From contig JBLINP010000286.1 of the NCBI GenBank assembly GCA_047639415.1, forward strand, positions 1 through 5,944: DNA of 5,944 nt. The letters run 5' to 3'. The notes beneath the pieces are model-generated. The model saw nothing but the letters and a program-made list of their open reading frames with translations. It was not told the DNA's origin and did not search any database. Shown here piece after piece: positions 1 through 5,943 of this stretch. Source of the stretch: OFTM34 sp047639415 (GTDB lineage Bacteria > Planctomycetota > UBA1135 > GCA-002686595). Position numbers and translations under genes: made by a program. Position 1 is the first letter of the stretch. Every line of letters begins with the position of its first letter.

Positions 1-852
1 GCCTTTATCGGCTCGAGCCCGATTCGACGTTTCGCCGAGGGCTGGGACATGAAGGACATGCTCAAGCTCTCTAAGGACGCCGTTGAGTTTTGCGTCAAGA
101 ACGACTTGCCTTGCATGTTTGTCACGGAAGACACGACGCGTGCACACCCGGACGACGTGCGAGCGCTCTACACCACAGCGATAGAAGCCGGCGCCAAACG
201 CATTTGCATCTGCGACACCTGCGGACACTCGACGCCCGAAGGCGTTCAAGCATTGGTCTCCTTCGTCAAAGACCTCGTCGATGAACTCGGAGTTGATGTC
301 GGCATCGACTGGCACGGTCATCGCGATCGCAACTTGGGTTTGATCAACACTCTGACTGCCTATCGCGCCGGTGCAACTCGATTGCACGCCACCGCACTTG
401 GAGTGGGCGAGCGCGCGGGCAACACCGAGATGGATTTGCTACTCGTGAACTTCAAACTCTCCGGCGCGGTGACTCGCGACATGACGAAGCTGACCGAATA
501 CACCAAGAAAGCGGCCGAAGCTCTCAAGCTCACCATCCCGCACAACTATCCGGTCTTTGGAACCGACGCCTTTGAAACCGGCACTGGCGTTCACGCGTCG
601 GCTGTGATCAAGGCCTTCCGCAAAGACGACGAATGGCTCGCCAACCGCGTCTATTCTGGAGTTCCCGCGGATTTATTCGGTCGCGAACAGACGATCAAAG
701 TCGGGCCGATGAGCGGACGCTCCAACGTTTGCTGGGTGCTCGAAAAGAACGGCATTGAACCGACGGACGAGCGCGTGAAGAACGTTTTGGACATCGCCAA
801 GGTCAGCCCGAAACTGTTGACGGACGAAGAAGTGCTCGCGGCGGCGAAGTAA
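1..852 (+). CDS. 2-isopropylmalate / homocitrate synthase-like enzyme (5' end outside window)
   Basis: The frame is open from base 1, so 283 C-terminal residues are visible and the true start lies upstream; the ATG at 49 is internal. The protein belongs to the HMGL-like TIM-barrel family, which joins acetyl-CoA to a 2-oxo acid (2-isopropylmalate, homocitrate and citramalate synthases) in the cytoplasm. Seen directly: the metal-binding His-x-His as HGHRD (visible residues 105-109), the GxGERAGN signature with its metal-ligand Asn (about 134-141), and a later FGTDAFETGTGVHASA segment that carries another conserved His. About 140 residues follow GERAGN, enough for the communication helices but not for the C-terminal LeuA leucine-feedback domain, so it resembles the short, unregulated class. 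The usual HxHND reads HGHRD, so the exact substrate cannot be assigned. No downstream partner gene is adjacent; hairpins follow the stop. Confidence 0.92.
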   Translation, partial: AFIGSSPIRRFAEGWDMKDMLKLSKDAVEFCVKNDLPCMFVTEDTTRAHPDDVRALYTTAIEAGAKRICICDTCGHSTPEGVQALVSFVKDLVDELGVDVGIDWHGHRDRNLGLINTLTAYRAGATRLHATALGVGERAGNTEMDLLLVNFKLSGAVTRDMTKLTEYTKKAAEALKLTIPHNYPVFGTDAFETGTGVHASAVIKAFRKDDEWLANRVYSGVPADLFGREQTIKVGPMSGRSNVCWVLEKNGIEPTDERVKNVLDIAKVSPKLLTDEEVLAAAK

Positions 853-868
853 ATCGCTCTCGTTTCCG

Positions 869-890
869 GCTCGTTTGTTTACGAACGGGC
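869..890. repeat. Hairpin 1 after the synthase gene
   Basis: Arms at 869-877 and 882-890 pair over nine positions around a TTTA loop, with two G-U pairs if read as RNA. The core is CGTTTG-TTTA-CGAACG. It begins 17 bases after the stop codon and shares its arms with the second hairpin at 912-933. No T-run follows, so it is not a classic intrinsic terminator. Confidence 0.5.
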
Positions 891-911
891 GAATTCTGAT
901 TCGAACTGATT

Positions 912-933
912 GGTTGTTCGTTTGCGAACAACC
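912..933 (+). terminator. Hairpin 2: perfect 9-bp inverted repeat, possible terminator of the synthase gene
   Basis: GGTTGTTCG (912-920) and CGAACAACC (925-933) are exact reverse complements separated by the four-base loop TTTG. The repeat lies 60 bases after the synthase stop, between two same-strand genes, where a transcript end or mRNA-stabilising stem-loop is expected. It lacks a downstream T-tract on either strand, so a Rho-assisted end, an RNA-processing stem or a protein-binding site are alternatives. Confidence 0.45.
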
Positions 934-993
934 GGCCACACCCGAAAAACGACCTCACTGGCGTCACCGTGAACCCGCAGGTTTTTGAGAAGC

Positions 994-1055
994 ATTCGAG
1001 ATTCCGGGAATAAGCTCGAATTGGCAATTACGGCTCGAATTCGGAGTTTTCCGAA
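994..1055. repeat. Cluster of short inverted and direct repeats upstream of the secretin-module gene
   Basis: Several elements are packed in 62 bases. ATTCGAG (994-1000) pairs with CTCGAAT (1015-1021), and inside it ATTC (1001-1004) pairs with GAAT (1008-1011). GCTCGAATT is repeated directly at 1014-1022 and 1033-1041, 19 bp apart. AATTG-G-CAATT (1019-1029) is palindromic, as is CGAATTCG (1036-1043). TTCGGA (1040-1045) pairs with TCCGAA (1050-1055). The spacing of nearly two helical turns between the direct repeats fits a DNA-binding site, but no regulator is encoded nearby. The rest of 853-1137 shows no coding signal and no clear -35/-10 pair. Confidence 0.45.
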
Positions 1056-1137
1056 CGCGGGGAAAGATCGAGTCTCTTTCGACGTCTCTGCTTACATGAA
1101 TTGATTTCAGCCAGGGTTCTGCCTGCATTCGTTCATC

Positions 1138-2325
1138 GTGATCAAGATAAATCTAACGAATGGCCCTCCGATGGTGCTCGCTGCTTACTTATCCCTCGCC
1201 CTGCTATCCATTTCGACGCCCGTAAACGAGCCTGGCTCGCACACGCTGCCCGACTCAAAAATTAGGGTTCATGCCGACGACACCTTGCGCGAAGTTCTCG
1301 CGGACTGGACGTCCTTGGAAAATATTTCTTTGGCGTTTGATCAAAGCGTCGCCCCCGAACGATTCGAATCTCGATGCGGATTGCTCGCAGACATAGATCT
1401 TCAAAACTATCAAATCAGCACCTTCTTCGAGACTTTGCTGGCATCTCATGGCATCGCCTTGACGGAGGTTCCTACCGACGGCGACCGGCTTCTGATCGCG
1501 CACGATTACTTCAGCGCTATTGATTCGGTACCGATCGAGCGAACCGATGAAATTAGGGAGTTCAAAGCGCATCCAGCGTTGAGAATGCGCACGGCCGCAT
1601 CCTTCCAAGGCCACGATGAGCGGCAATTGCCCACTCTGCTCCGGATTCTTACCAGAATGATGAAGCCTGCGAGTGGATCCACTCGAGAAACTCTTCAGCT
1701 CCAAAGTCCTGGCGTCTTTGCCTACGACGTTGTGAACGTGCTTCGCGCGACCGACCCGAATACCGCAGATATGGCCTCGTTCAGAAGGATTGAACGAATC
1801 TTTCAAACACCTGTCGATTCGATTCAATTTGGGAACTTTAAAACCTTGCTCGACATGGTTCGTGTGTATGACGAAGCCACCAGCTTTACCATCGTGATCA
1901 CCGAAGAGACCCGTCGCGACCTGCGTCAGCGTTCATTCGACATGAAGACTTCAATTGCTCTCGCGGAAGACGTTCACTCAATCGTCAGCAAAGTGCTCTT
2001 TGCGGCGGGCTTCACAACTTCGATCCCCTGCGACGAATCGAGCGTCCTCGCCATCTACAACGATACGGAAAGCCAATACGCCCGTCGATTGCCCGTCCAG
2101 TACGACTCGCGTGAAGATTTCGACAATCTCCCCTCGCTGTCCGTGTTCGTTCCCGTGAAGCTTGAAAAGAGCGACGGTCGTCTTCTTCCGGCGAAGCTAC
2201 GTCCGCATGTGAAGGACGTGCGCACTACCGTCCTGATGAGCTTAGACTCACAGAGCCTCTTGTTGGGTGGCGCCGCAGGCTACCTTGCCGAACTTTGGTC
2301 GGTCATCGCTAGCGGCGACAAGTAG
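1138..2325 (+). CDS. Exported protein with two tandem secretin-type (STN + N1-like) modules, no barrel
   Basis: This is a 395-residue protein starting at GTG 1138; an in-frame ATG at 1171 (residue 12) is a good alternative because a hydrophobic signal segment follows directly (about 12-27). Neither start has a clear Shine-Dalgarno site, and the frame is closed upstream by TGA at 1102. No family is certain. By fold pattern I read two similar halves: residues about 43-122 and 228-308 look like the short secretin/TonB N-terminal (STN) domain, and about 160-222 and 334-392 look like the helix-strand-strand-helix N1 domain of secretins, best seen in the last copy (VFVPVKLEKSDGRLLPAKLR, then strands around 363-377 and a helix GYLAELWSVI). 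The protein ends there, with no outer-membrane barrel. It is likely periplasmic or surface-associated and may be a scaffold or secretin partner; the role is unknown. It is convergent with minus-strand ORFs. Confidence 0.85.
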   Translation: MIKINLTNGPPMVLAAYLSLALLSISTPVNEPGSHTLPDSKIRVHADDTLREVLADWTSLENISLAFDQSVAPERFESRCGLLADIDLQNYQISTFFETLLASHGIALTEVPTDGDRLLIAHDYFSAIDSVPIERTDEIREFKAHPALRMRTAASFQGHDERQLPTLLRILTRMMKPASGSTRETLQLQSPGVFAYDVVNVLRATDPNTADMASFRRIERIFQTPVDSIQFGNFKTLLDMVRVYDEATSFTIVITEETRRDLRQRSFDMKTSIALAEDVHSIVSKVLFAAGFTTSIPCDESSVLAIYNDTESQYARRLPVQYDSREDFDNLPSLSVFVPVKLEKSDGRLLPAKLRPHVKDVRTTVLMSLDSQSLLLGGAAGYLAELWSVIASGDK

Positions 2326-2331
2326 TCCTTA

Positions 2332-2541
2332 TCAGCGGATTGAACCTCCGCTTGGTCGTTGCTCCGGTTGAGTTTCGACCGGCTCGACGCTCGACGGATT
2401 TGCGGCAGACAATCGCAAGCCCTGCGCCCCGGCGAAGAATTGAATGCCCTGTAAGTCGAGCGCTACCCCATCGATGCCTAAGCCCAACTCGTTGATGGCG
2501 AACGAACGCAGGAGCGAACCGCTCACCGGAATGGTTCCCAT
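2332..2541 (-). CDS. Doubtful small ORF, 69 residues, unknown
   Basis: The ORF runs from ATG at 2541 to TGA at 2334-2332, with an in-frame stop at 2556-2554 closing it upstream. The N-terminal two thirds has a regular amphipathic strand-like pattern (SLLRSFAINELGLGIDGVAL), and the C-terminus is a Pro/Glu/Ser-rich tail. That composition is more protein-like than the arginine-rich overlapping frame on the same strand. It lies 53 bp downstream of the zinc-ribbon gene on the same strand and could be the last gene of that transcript. No signal peptide, known motif or Shine-Dalgarno site is seen. It could equally be the leftover C-terminal part of a decayed gene or non-coding. Confidence 0.35.
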   Translation of the reverse strand: MGTIPVSGSLLRSFAINELGLGIDGVALDLQGIQFFAGAQGLRLSAANPSSVEPVETQPEQRPSGGSIR

Positions 2542-2594
2542 GGCTTCGATTGGCTAGTGAACGCAACTTGCCGTCTCGACTGGCTATCGCCCCG

Positions 2595-2930
2595 TCAGCT
2601 GGCGACGCGATCCTTCTCGCAACTCCAACAAATCTGGTAGTTCGCCTCGTTCACTTCGCCGCAAGCGCAGGTCCATTCCTCGCCACCGGTTTGCCCTCTT
2701 TCCTTATCGAAGGCGATCATGATTTCGGCAGCGCGAGCGGAATTGGCATTCGGCACCCAGATTTGCACTTCAAAGACTTCTGGAGCTGGAACTTCGGGCC
2801 ATCCGACCGTGGTCGTCCCGCCCTTCGTCACAACCTCGATTCCCTCGGCTTCCAACTGCATGACTCGCATGGAGGCATCCATTTGAGTCAGCGCGTTGTA
2901 AATCATTACGTGAGTCTCAGATGTAGGCAT
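2595..2930 (-). CDS. DUF2007-like protein with C-terminal RanBP2-type zinc ribbon
   Basis: With the start at ATG 2930 the protein has 111 residues. Residues about 7-76 match the style of the DUF2007 'putative prokaryotic signal transducing' domain: a first strand, a helix (MDASMRVMQLEAEG), the GIEV turn, then a V-x-V strand and a helix rich in Ala (ANSARAAEIMIAF). The tail (86-104) is a zinc ribbon: W86, C88, C90, N94, C101, C104, which follows the RanBP2 spacing C-x3-N-x6-C-x2-C. DUF2007 proteins are small cytoplasmic proteins of unknown role. An upstream ATG at 2987 would add 19 residues that do not fit the family, and ATG 2906 would remove eight. I prefer 2930 because a perfect TATAAT lies seven bases before it. 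The gene sits 77 bp after the MscS-like gene on the same strand. A 149-residue plus-strand frame over it is a shadow. Confidence 0.82.
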   Translation of the reverse strand: MPTSETHVMIYNALTQMDASMRVMQLEAEGIEVVTKGGTTTVGWPEVPAPEVFEVQIWVPNANSARAAEIMIAFDKERGQTGGEEWTCACGEVNEANYQICWSCEKDRVAS

Positions 2931-2937
2931 AGGCACA

Positions 2938-2943
2938 ATTATA
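2938..2943 (-). promoter_or_regulatory. Consensus -10 box (TATAAT) for the zinc-ribbon gene
   Basis: On the minus strand the hexamer TATAAT ends seven bases before the ATG at 2930, so transcription would start at or next to the start codon, giving a leaderless message. No good -35 hexamer is found about 17 bp upstream, and no Shine-Dalgarno site exists. It lies between the MscS-like gene and the zinc-ribbon gene, so the latter may be transcribed on its own. Confidence 0.5.
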
Positions 2944-3007
2944 GGCCAAAGATTCAGTTTTGCATTCCCTACGCTCAAGTCGCTCATACGCCCCCATAGC
3001 CGTTGCT

Positions 3008-4822
3008 CTAGCAGCTAAGCGGCGCGTCTGTCGGAGCCGTATGAAGCGTGAGTTGCGTAAACGGGATGCTCCAACCTTCTTCGTTGCAGACATCCACGAG
3101 CAACGCTTGAAGCGCTCGACTAATTTCAGAGTAACGCGGCGCGGCGTCACCGGAAAAATCAGCTAGGACGGCGTAGTCCAGAGATGAGGCACCGGCCTCC
3201 AAAAACTCGACCTTCAGTCCAAGCAAGAATTCGGGATCGAAACGTCGTTTGAGTCCAGCGCTTACTGCAGCGTGCATCTTCTTAGGAACCTCGTCCGTGC
3301 AGATCGATTGATATTCGTAATCGATGCCGAATCTTTGATTGACGCGGAAGCCTCGAGACAAGCACTCGAAGTTCGCTTCGAAGAACGCTGTTGCGGAATA
3401 TTGAACCTTACTTCCGCCTTGAAGCTCGAGACGAACAGCTTCCGGCGACTGAAACTCAACACGCGCGAGACGAGAATCATCGAGCAAAACCCAATCGTTC
3501 AGGCTCGTGGGGAACCATCGTTCGCCCTTCGCAGTTGGGCGCGATCGAAGCTCGGTGAGATCGCGCAGGGGAATCCGTAGACGACCACCCTCGAGCTCCT
3601 TATTGACTAGTTGCGTGTTCAGCGAAAGTCGAGCTACGCGCCACGGAAGGCCGTGAACGGTGACTCGCTCGCCGTCCCTAACCGTTCCAAGGTTGAGCAA
3701 GATTTTGATCTGCTCGAAGAAGACAGGAATCGCGGTCTTACTCGCCCAGCCTAAACCCAAGAGCACCAAGATCGAGACGCCTAAGACCGCCCAGTCGCCA
3801 GACGAATAGAGCACGAGCATCGCGCCGCCCATGGCCGCCAAACCCGAAAATCCGAAGTACAGAACGTCGATCAGGCGTGCATAGAATTTGCGTTCTGCGC
3901 CAGCGGTCTTCCGCACCAACAAACGCGTGGCACGGTGTGCCGCTCGCAAGCCAAGCAAGGTCGCGAAGAACACTAAACCGGCTAGCAACAGGTTGAGCCC
4001 TCGTGTGCGAAAGAACTCGCCGAGAGCTTCCTGAGCGGAATCGACGAATGAAGCCTTTCTCGATTCGCGCTGTTCCAATTGAAATTGTGCGACGGTACGC
4101 CGGTTGTCCAATTCCTTTAGCCGCCCCTGCCAAGCATCGCGCGATTCTGTGAGCGCATCGATAACGTCGGGTTGCGACTCAACCCGGTTCGACACTTCGA
4201 TCAAGCGATTCAAATGATCGATTGCGTTTTGAGCGAGGCCCTCGTGTTCCGTAGCGTAATCCATAGCCGCGCGCAACCGCTCCATCTCTCGCGGGGCTTC
4301 TGTCGCGCTACGCAACTCCGACAGAATCGGTTGAAGCAAACTCTCCAGCTCTCCAATGAGGTCGAACTCGCTCTCACTGCGCAAATAGAATGCGCTGACA
4401 TCGATGCCCGTCGCCACGGATTCAAAGTCATGAACCAGCTTGTCGATATCGGCCTGCATTTGCCTCAATTCGTCCAGCTGCTTCAATCGAAGCTCGCCGG
4501 TTAACTCCGGATCGAAGTTATCGCGCAGCCTTTGAAGTTGAGCTTGCTTCGTCTTTCGAGAATCCCGTAGAGCTGAAAGCGTGGCGAGTGAGCGTTCGAC
4601 AAAGTCTTCGTCGAGCGTTACGGCAGACGCGGACGCGGATGTAGATGAAGGTTCAACTTGGGGCTCTTCGCCGGTCTCTAATTCCGCGTGGAGCTCCGCT
4701 GCAGGTTCGATTAGCGAATCAGATTCGATCTGCGCCGCAGCTTCAGCTTGAGCTTCGGCATCAACTTGAGCGACGGGTATCAGAGCGATGCTCGAAACGA
4801 ACAGAAGGGAGGTCAACATCAT
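3008..4822 (-). CDS. MscS-family mechanosensitive-channel-like membrane protein with large periplasmic coiled-coil N-terminus
   Basis: The protein has 604 residues. A signal peptide (about 1-22, cut near VDA) is followed by an acidic Ala/Glu/Ser linker (about 23-70), then a long charged helical region (about 72-260) likely forming coiled coils in the periplasm. Three membrane segments lie at about 275-293, 316-338 and 343-360, and an amphipathic helix runs to about 378. The MscS beta domain follows (VRDGERVTVHGLPWRVARLS, then GGRLRIPLRDL at 412-422), and the C-terminal alpha/beta domain ends with the family hallmark IPFTQLTLH (586-594). MscS proteins open under membrane tension to release solutes. 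Here the pore helix lacks the usual Gly/Ala pattern and the conserved IPN reads IPL, so channel activity is uncertain. The start is either of two adjacent ATG codons (4822 or 4819); no Shine-Dalgarno site is seen. The gene is divergent from the hydrolase gene. Confidence 0.9.
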   Translation of the reverse strand: MMLTSLLFVSSIALIPVAQVDAEAQAEAAAQIESDSLIEPAAELHAELETGEEPQVEPSSTSASASAVTLDEDFVERSLATLSALRDSRKTKQAQLQRLRDNFDPELTGELRLKQLDELRQMQADIDKLVHDFESVATGIDVSAFYLRSESEFDLIGELESLLQPILSELRSATEAPREMERLRAAMDYATEHEGLAQNAIDHLNRLIEVSNRVESQPDVIDALTESRDAWQGRLKELDNRRTVAQFQLEQRESRKASFVDSAQEALGEFFRTRGLNLLLAGLVFFATLLGLRAAHRATRLLVRKTAGAERKFYARLIDVLYFGFSGLAAMGGAMLVLYSSGDWAVLGVSILVLLGLGWASKTAIPVFFEQIKILLNLGTVRDGERVTVHGLPWRVARLSLNTQLVNKELEGGRLRIPLRDLTELRSRPTAKGERWFPTSLNDWVLLDDSRLARVEFQSPEAVRLELQGGSKVQYSATAFFEANFECLSRGFRVNQRFGIDYEYQSICTDEVPKKMHAAVSAGLKRRFDPEFLLGLKVEFLEAGASSLDYAVLADFSGDAAPRYSEISRALQALLVDVCNEEGWSIPFTQLTLHTAPTDAPLSC

Positions 4823-4867
4823 CGCAATAGGTGGTTTCGGGCCGGCGAGCCATTCGAACGTAAAGTG

Positions 4868-4880
4868 GCGCTCTGAGCGC
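4868..4880. promoter_or_regulatory. 13-bp palindrome in the divergent promoter region, possible operator
   Basis: GCGCTC (4868-4873) and GAGCGC (4875-4880) are perfect reverse complements around one central base. The site lies 45 bp before the MscS-like start and 96 bp before the hydrolase start, in the 154-bp gap between two divergent genes, where a shared operator would be expected. No regulator gene is present in the window. Palindromes of this length also arise by chance. Confidence 0.35.
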
Positions 4881-4964
4881 GGCTCTCACGGTACACAACA
4901 ATTGCGACTCGGTTCCAGCCGCAAACATCCCGTGTCTGACGATGTGAAAGCTTCTGCTTTTCCG

Positions 4965-4970
4965 TACTCT
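4965..4970 (+). promoter_or_regulatory. -10-like box (TACTCT) directly before the hydrolase start
   Basis: TACTCT fits the TANNNT pattern and ends six bases before ATG 4977, the distance expected for leaderless mRNA. A weak purine stretch, GAAAGA, lies between box and ATG but is too close to act well as a Shine-Dalgarno site. No good -35 is seen. Confidence 0.3.
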
Positions 4971-4976
4971 GAAAGA

Positions 4977-5753
4977 ATGCGCAAAACCATTCGTGGAGCC
5001 GTCCTCACCGCTTTATCCGGCCTTTTGCTTTGCCTTCCGGTTGCCGCCAGCGAAGCCCGGAAGGTGGAATTCAAGTCCGGCGACGATCTACTGATCACCG
5101 GCGACATTTACCTGGTCTCCGAAGATCCCGAAACGCCCTTGATCGTCCTTTTCCACCAAGCGGGCTGGAGTCGCGGCGAATACAAGGAGATCGCTCCGCG
5201 TTTGGGCAAGCTCGGCTACAACTGCTTGGCCATCGACGCTCGCTCTGGAGGCGAGATCAATGGAGTTTCGAATGCAACCAAAGTACGTGCAGACGAAGCA
5301 AAGCTCGGGACGACCTACGTTGATGCTCTACCCGATCTGATTGCAGCACTCCAATACGCGCGCGACGAACTCCCGAAAGCCAAGTTGATCGCGTGGGGCA
5401 GTTCCTACTCATCAGCCTTGGCTCTAAAAGTGGCGAGCGATCATCCCGAACTCGTCGACGGCGTTTTGTCATTTTCGCCCGGCGAATATTTCAGCCGACA
5501 GGGACAACCCAAGGATTGGATTACGTCGGCGGCGAAGAACATCGCTTGCCCTGTTTTCATCACATCGGGCAAGGGCGAGCGAGAAAGCTGGCAGCCGATT
5601 TTCGACGCGATTCCAGGCGACGACAAAACCTTCTTTCTGCCCACAACAGAAGGCAATCATGGCTCGCGAGCGCTTTGGAAGCAGTTCGACGACAGCGCTG
5701 CTTATTGGGAAGCGGTGGAAGCTTTTTTATCCAAGTCGTTCCCCTGCGAATAA
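4977..5753 (+). CDS. Exported alpha/beta hydrolase (dienelactone-hydrolase-like)
   Basis: The chosen start gives 258 residues. ATG 4977 is preferred over ATG 4788 because a textbook signal peptide begins there (MRKTIRGAVL, hydrophobic core to about 22, AxA-type cut near 24-27), while the longer form adds 63 non-hydrophobic residues and overlaps the MscS-like gene. The fold signature is clear: strand LIVLFH (55-60) with the oxyanion-loop HQAGWSRGEY, then LGYNCLAIDARSGG (79-92). The nucleophile elbow is G141-S-S143-Y-S145, so the usual last Gly is Ser. The acid is probably Glu201 or Glu203 in GKGERES instead of Asp, and the base is His228 in EGNHGS. A Ser-Glu-His triad is therefore possible. 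It is probably secreted to the periplasm or beyond and hydrolyses an ester-type or similar bond; the substrate is unknown. It is divergent from the MscS-like gene. Confidence 0.88.
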   Translation: MRKTIRGAVLTALSGLLLCLPVAASEARKVEFKSGDDLLITGDIYLVSEDPETPLIVLFHQAGWSRGEYKEIAPRLGKLGYNCLAIDARSGGEINGVSNATKVRADEAKLGTTYVDALPDLIAALQYARDELPKAKLIAWGSSYSSALALKVASDHPELVDGVLSFSPGEYFSRQGQPKDWITSAAKNIACPVFITSGKGERESWQPIFDAIPGDDKTFFLPTTEGNHGSRALWKQFDDSAAYWEAVEAFLSKSFPCE

Positions 5754-5943
5754 CCGGCGTTGCGTTGAGTTCGCCTGGGTAGAAACGGAAACGGGGCACT
5801 GTTTGTAAAAAAACCGGCCTAGACGGCGCCACATACACGATTCCCGGTCCGTCGTAATTCGTTGCCGTGTGTGCCAATAGGTTCTGAAACCAAGCGATTG
5901 TCACGAAGATCGGCGAAATCTGGCGGTCGAGGGCAGTGGCGGC
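5560..5943 (-). CDS. Doubtful minus-strand reading frame entering from the right edge
   Basis: Reading leftward from 5943 the frame has no stop until 5560, giving at least 127 residues. Its first part, right of the hydrolase stop, looks protein-like (for example DRQISPIFVTIAWFQNLLAH and later GPGIVYVAPSRPVFLQ), and its third codon positions are richer in G/C than the first and second, as in bacterial genes. The last 64 or so residues lie antisense to the hydrolase and are arginine-rich shadow-like sequence. I recognise no family. Options are a gene end with a frameshift near 5754, a decayed gene, or chance. Confidence 0.2.
   Translation of the reverse strand, partial: AATALDRQISPIFVTIAWFQNLLAHTATNYDGPGIVYVAPSRPVFLQTVPRFRFYPGELNATPVIRRGTTWIKKLPPLPNKQRCRRTASKALASHDCLLLWAERRFCRRLESRRKSAASFLARPCPM

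Noticed and set aside
673..1027. Two overlapping minus-strand ORFs at the end of the synthase gene and the intergenic region
   Set aside because: They are largely antisense to the synthase or run through the hairpins, with no domain features or start signals.
1255..1827. 190-residue minus-strand ORF inside the secretin-module gene
   Set aside because: It is fully antisense to a gene with a signal peptide and repeated domain pattern, and its own translation is low in recognisable structure and rich in Arg/Cys/His as expected of a shadow frame.
2309..2566. 85-residue minus-strand ORF overlapping the 69-residue one
   Set aside because: The product is arginine-rich throughout and overlaps the end of the secretin-module gene; typical out-of-frame reading.
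2931..2987. Longer zinc-ribbon protein starting at ATG 2987
   Set aside because: The extra 19 residues do not resemble DUF2007 starts and would place the TATAAT box inside the gene. It cannot be fully excluded, since a G-rich stretch lies just upstream of ATG 2987.
2550..2999. 149-residue plus-strand ORF over the zinc-ribbon gene
   Set aside because: It is longer than the minus-strand gene, but the minus strand has the DUF2007 pattern, the Cys motif and a -10 box. The plus-strand product is His/Arg/Pro-rich with no family features.
3738..4133. 131-residue minus-strand ORF inside the MscS-like gene
   Set aside because: Out of frame with the MscS-like protein, Arg-rich, and it covers the region coding for the membrane segments of the real gene.
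4788..4976. N-terminal extension of the hydrolase from ATG 4788
   Set aside because: It would put 63 polar residues before a classic signal peptide and overlap the start of the divergent MscS-like gene.
5754..5778. Hairpin CCGGCG...CGCC-T-GG just after the hydrolase stop as terminator
   Set aside because: Stem of six pairs with a bulge, a 12-base loop and no T-run afterwards; too weak to call.
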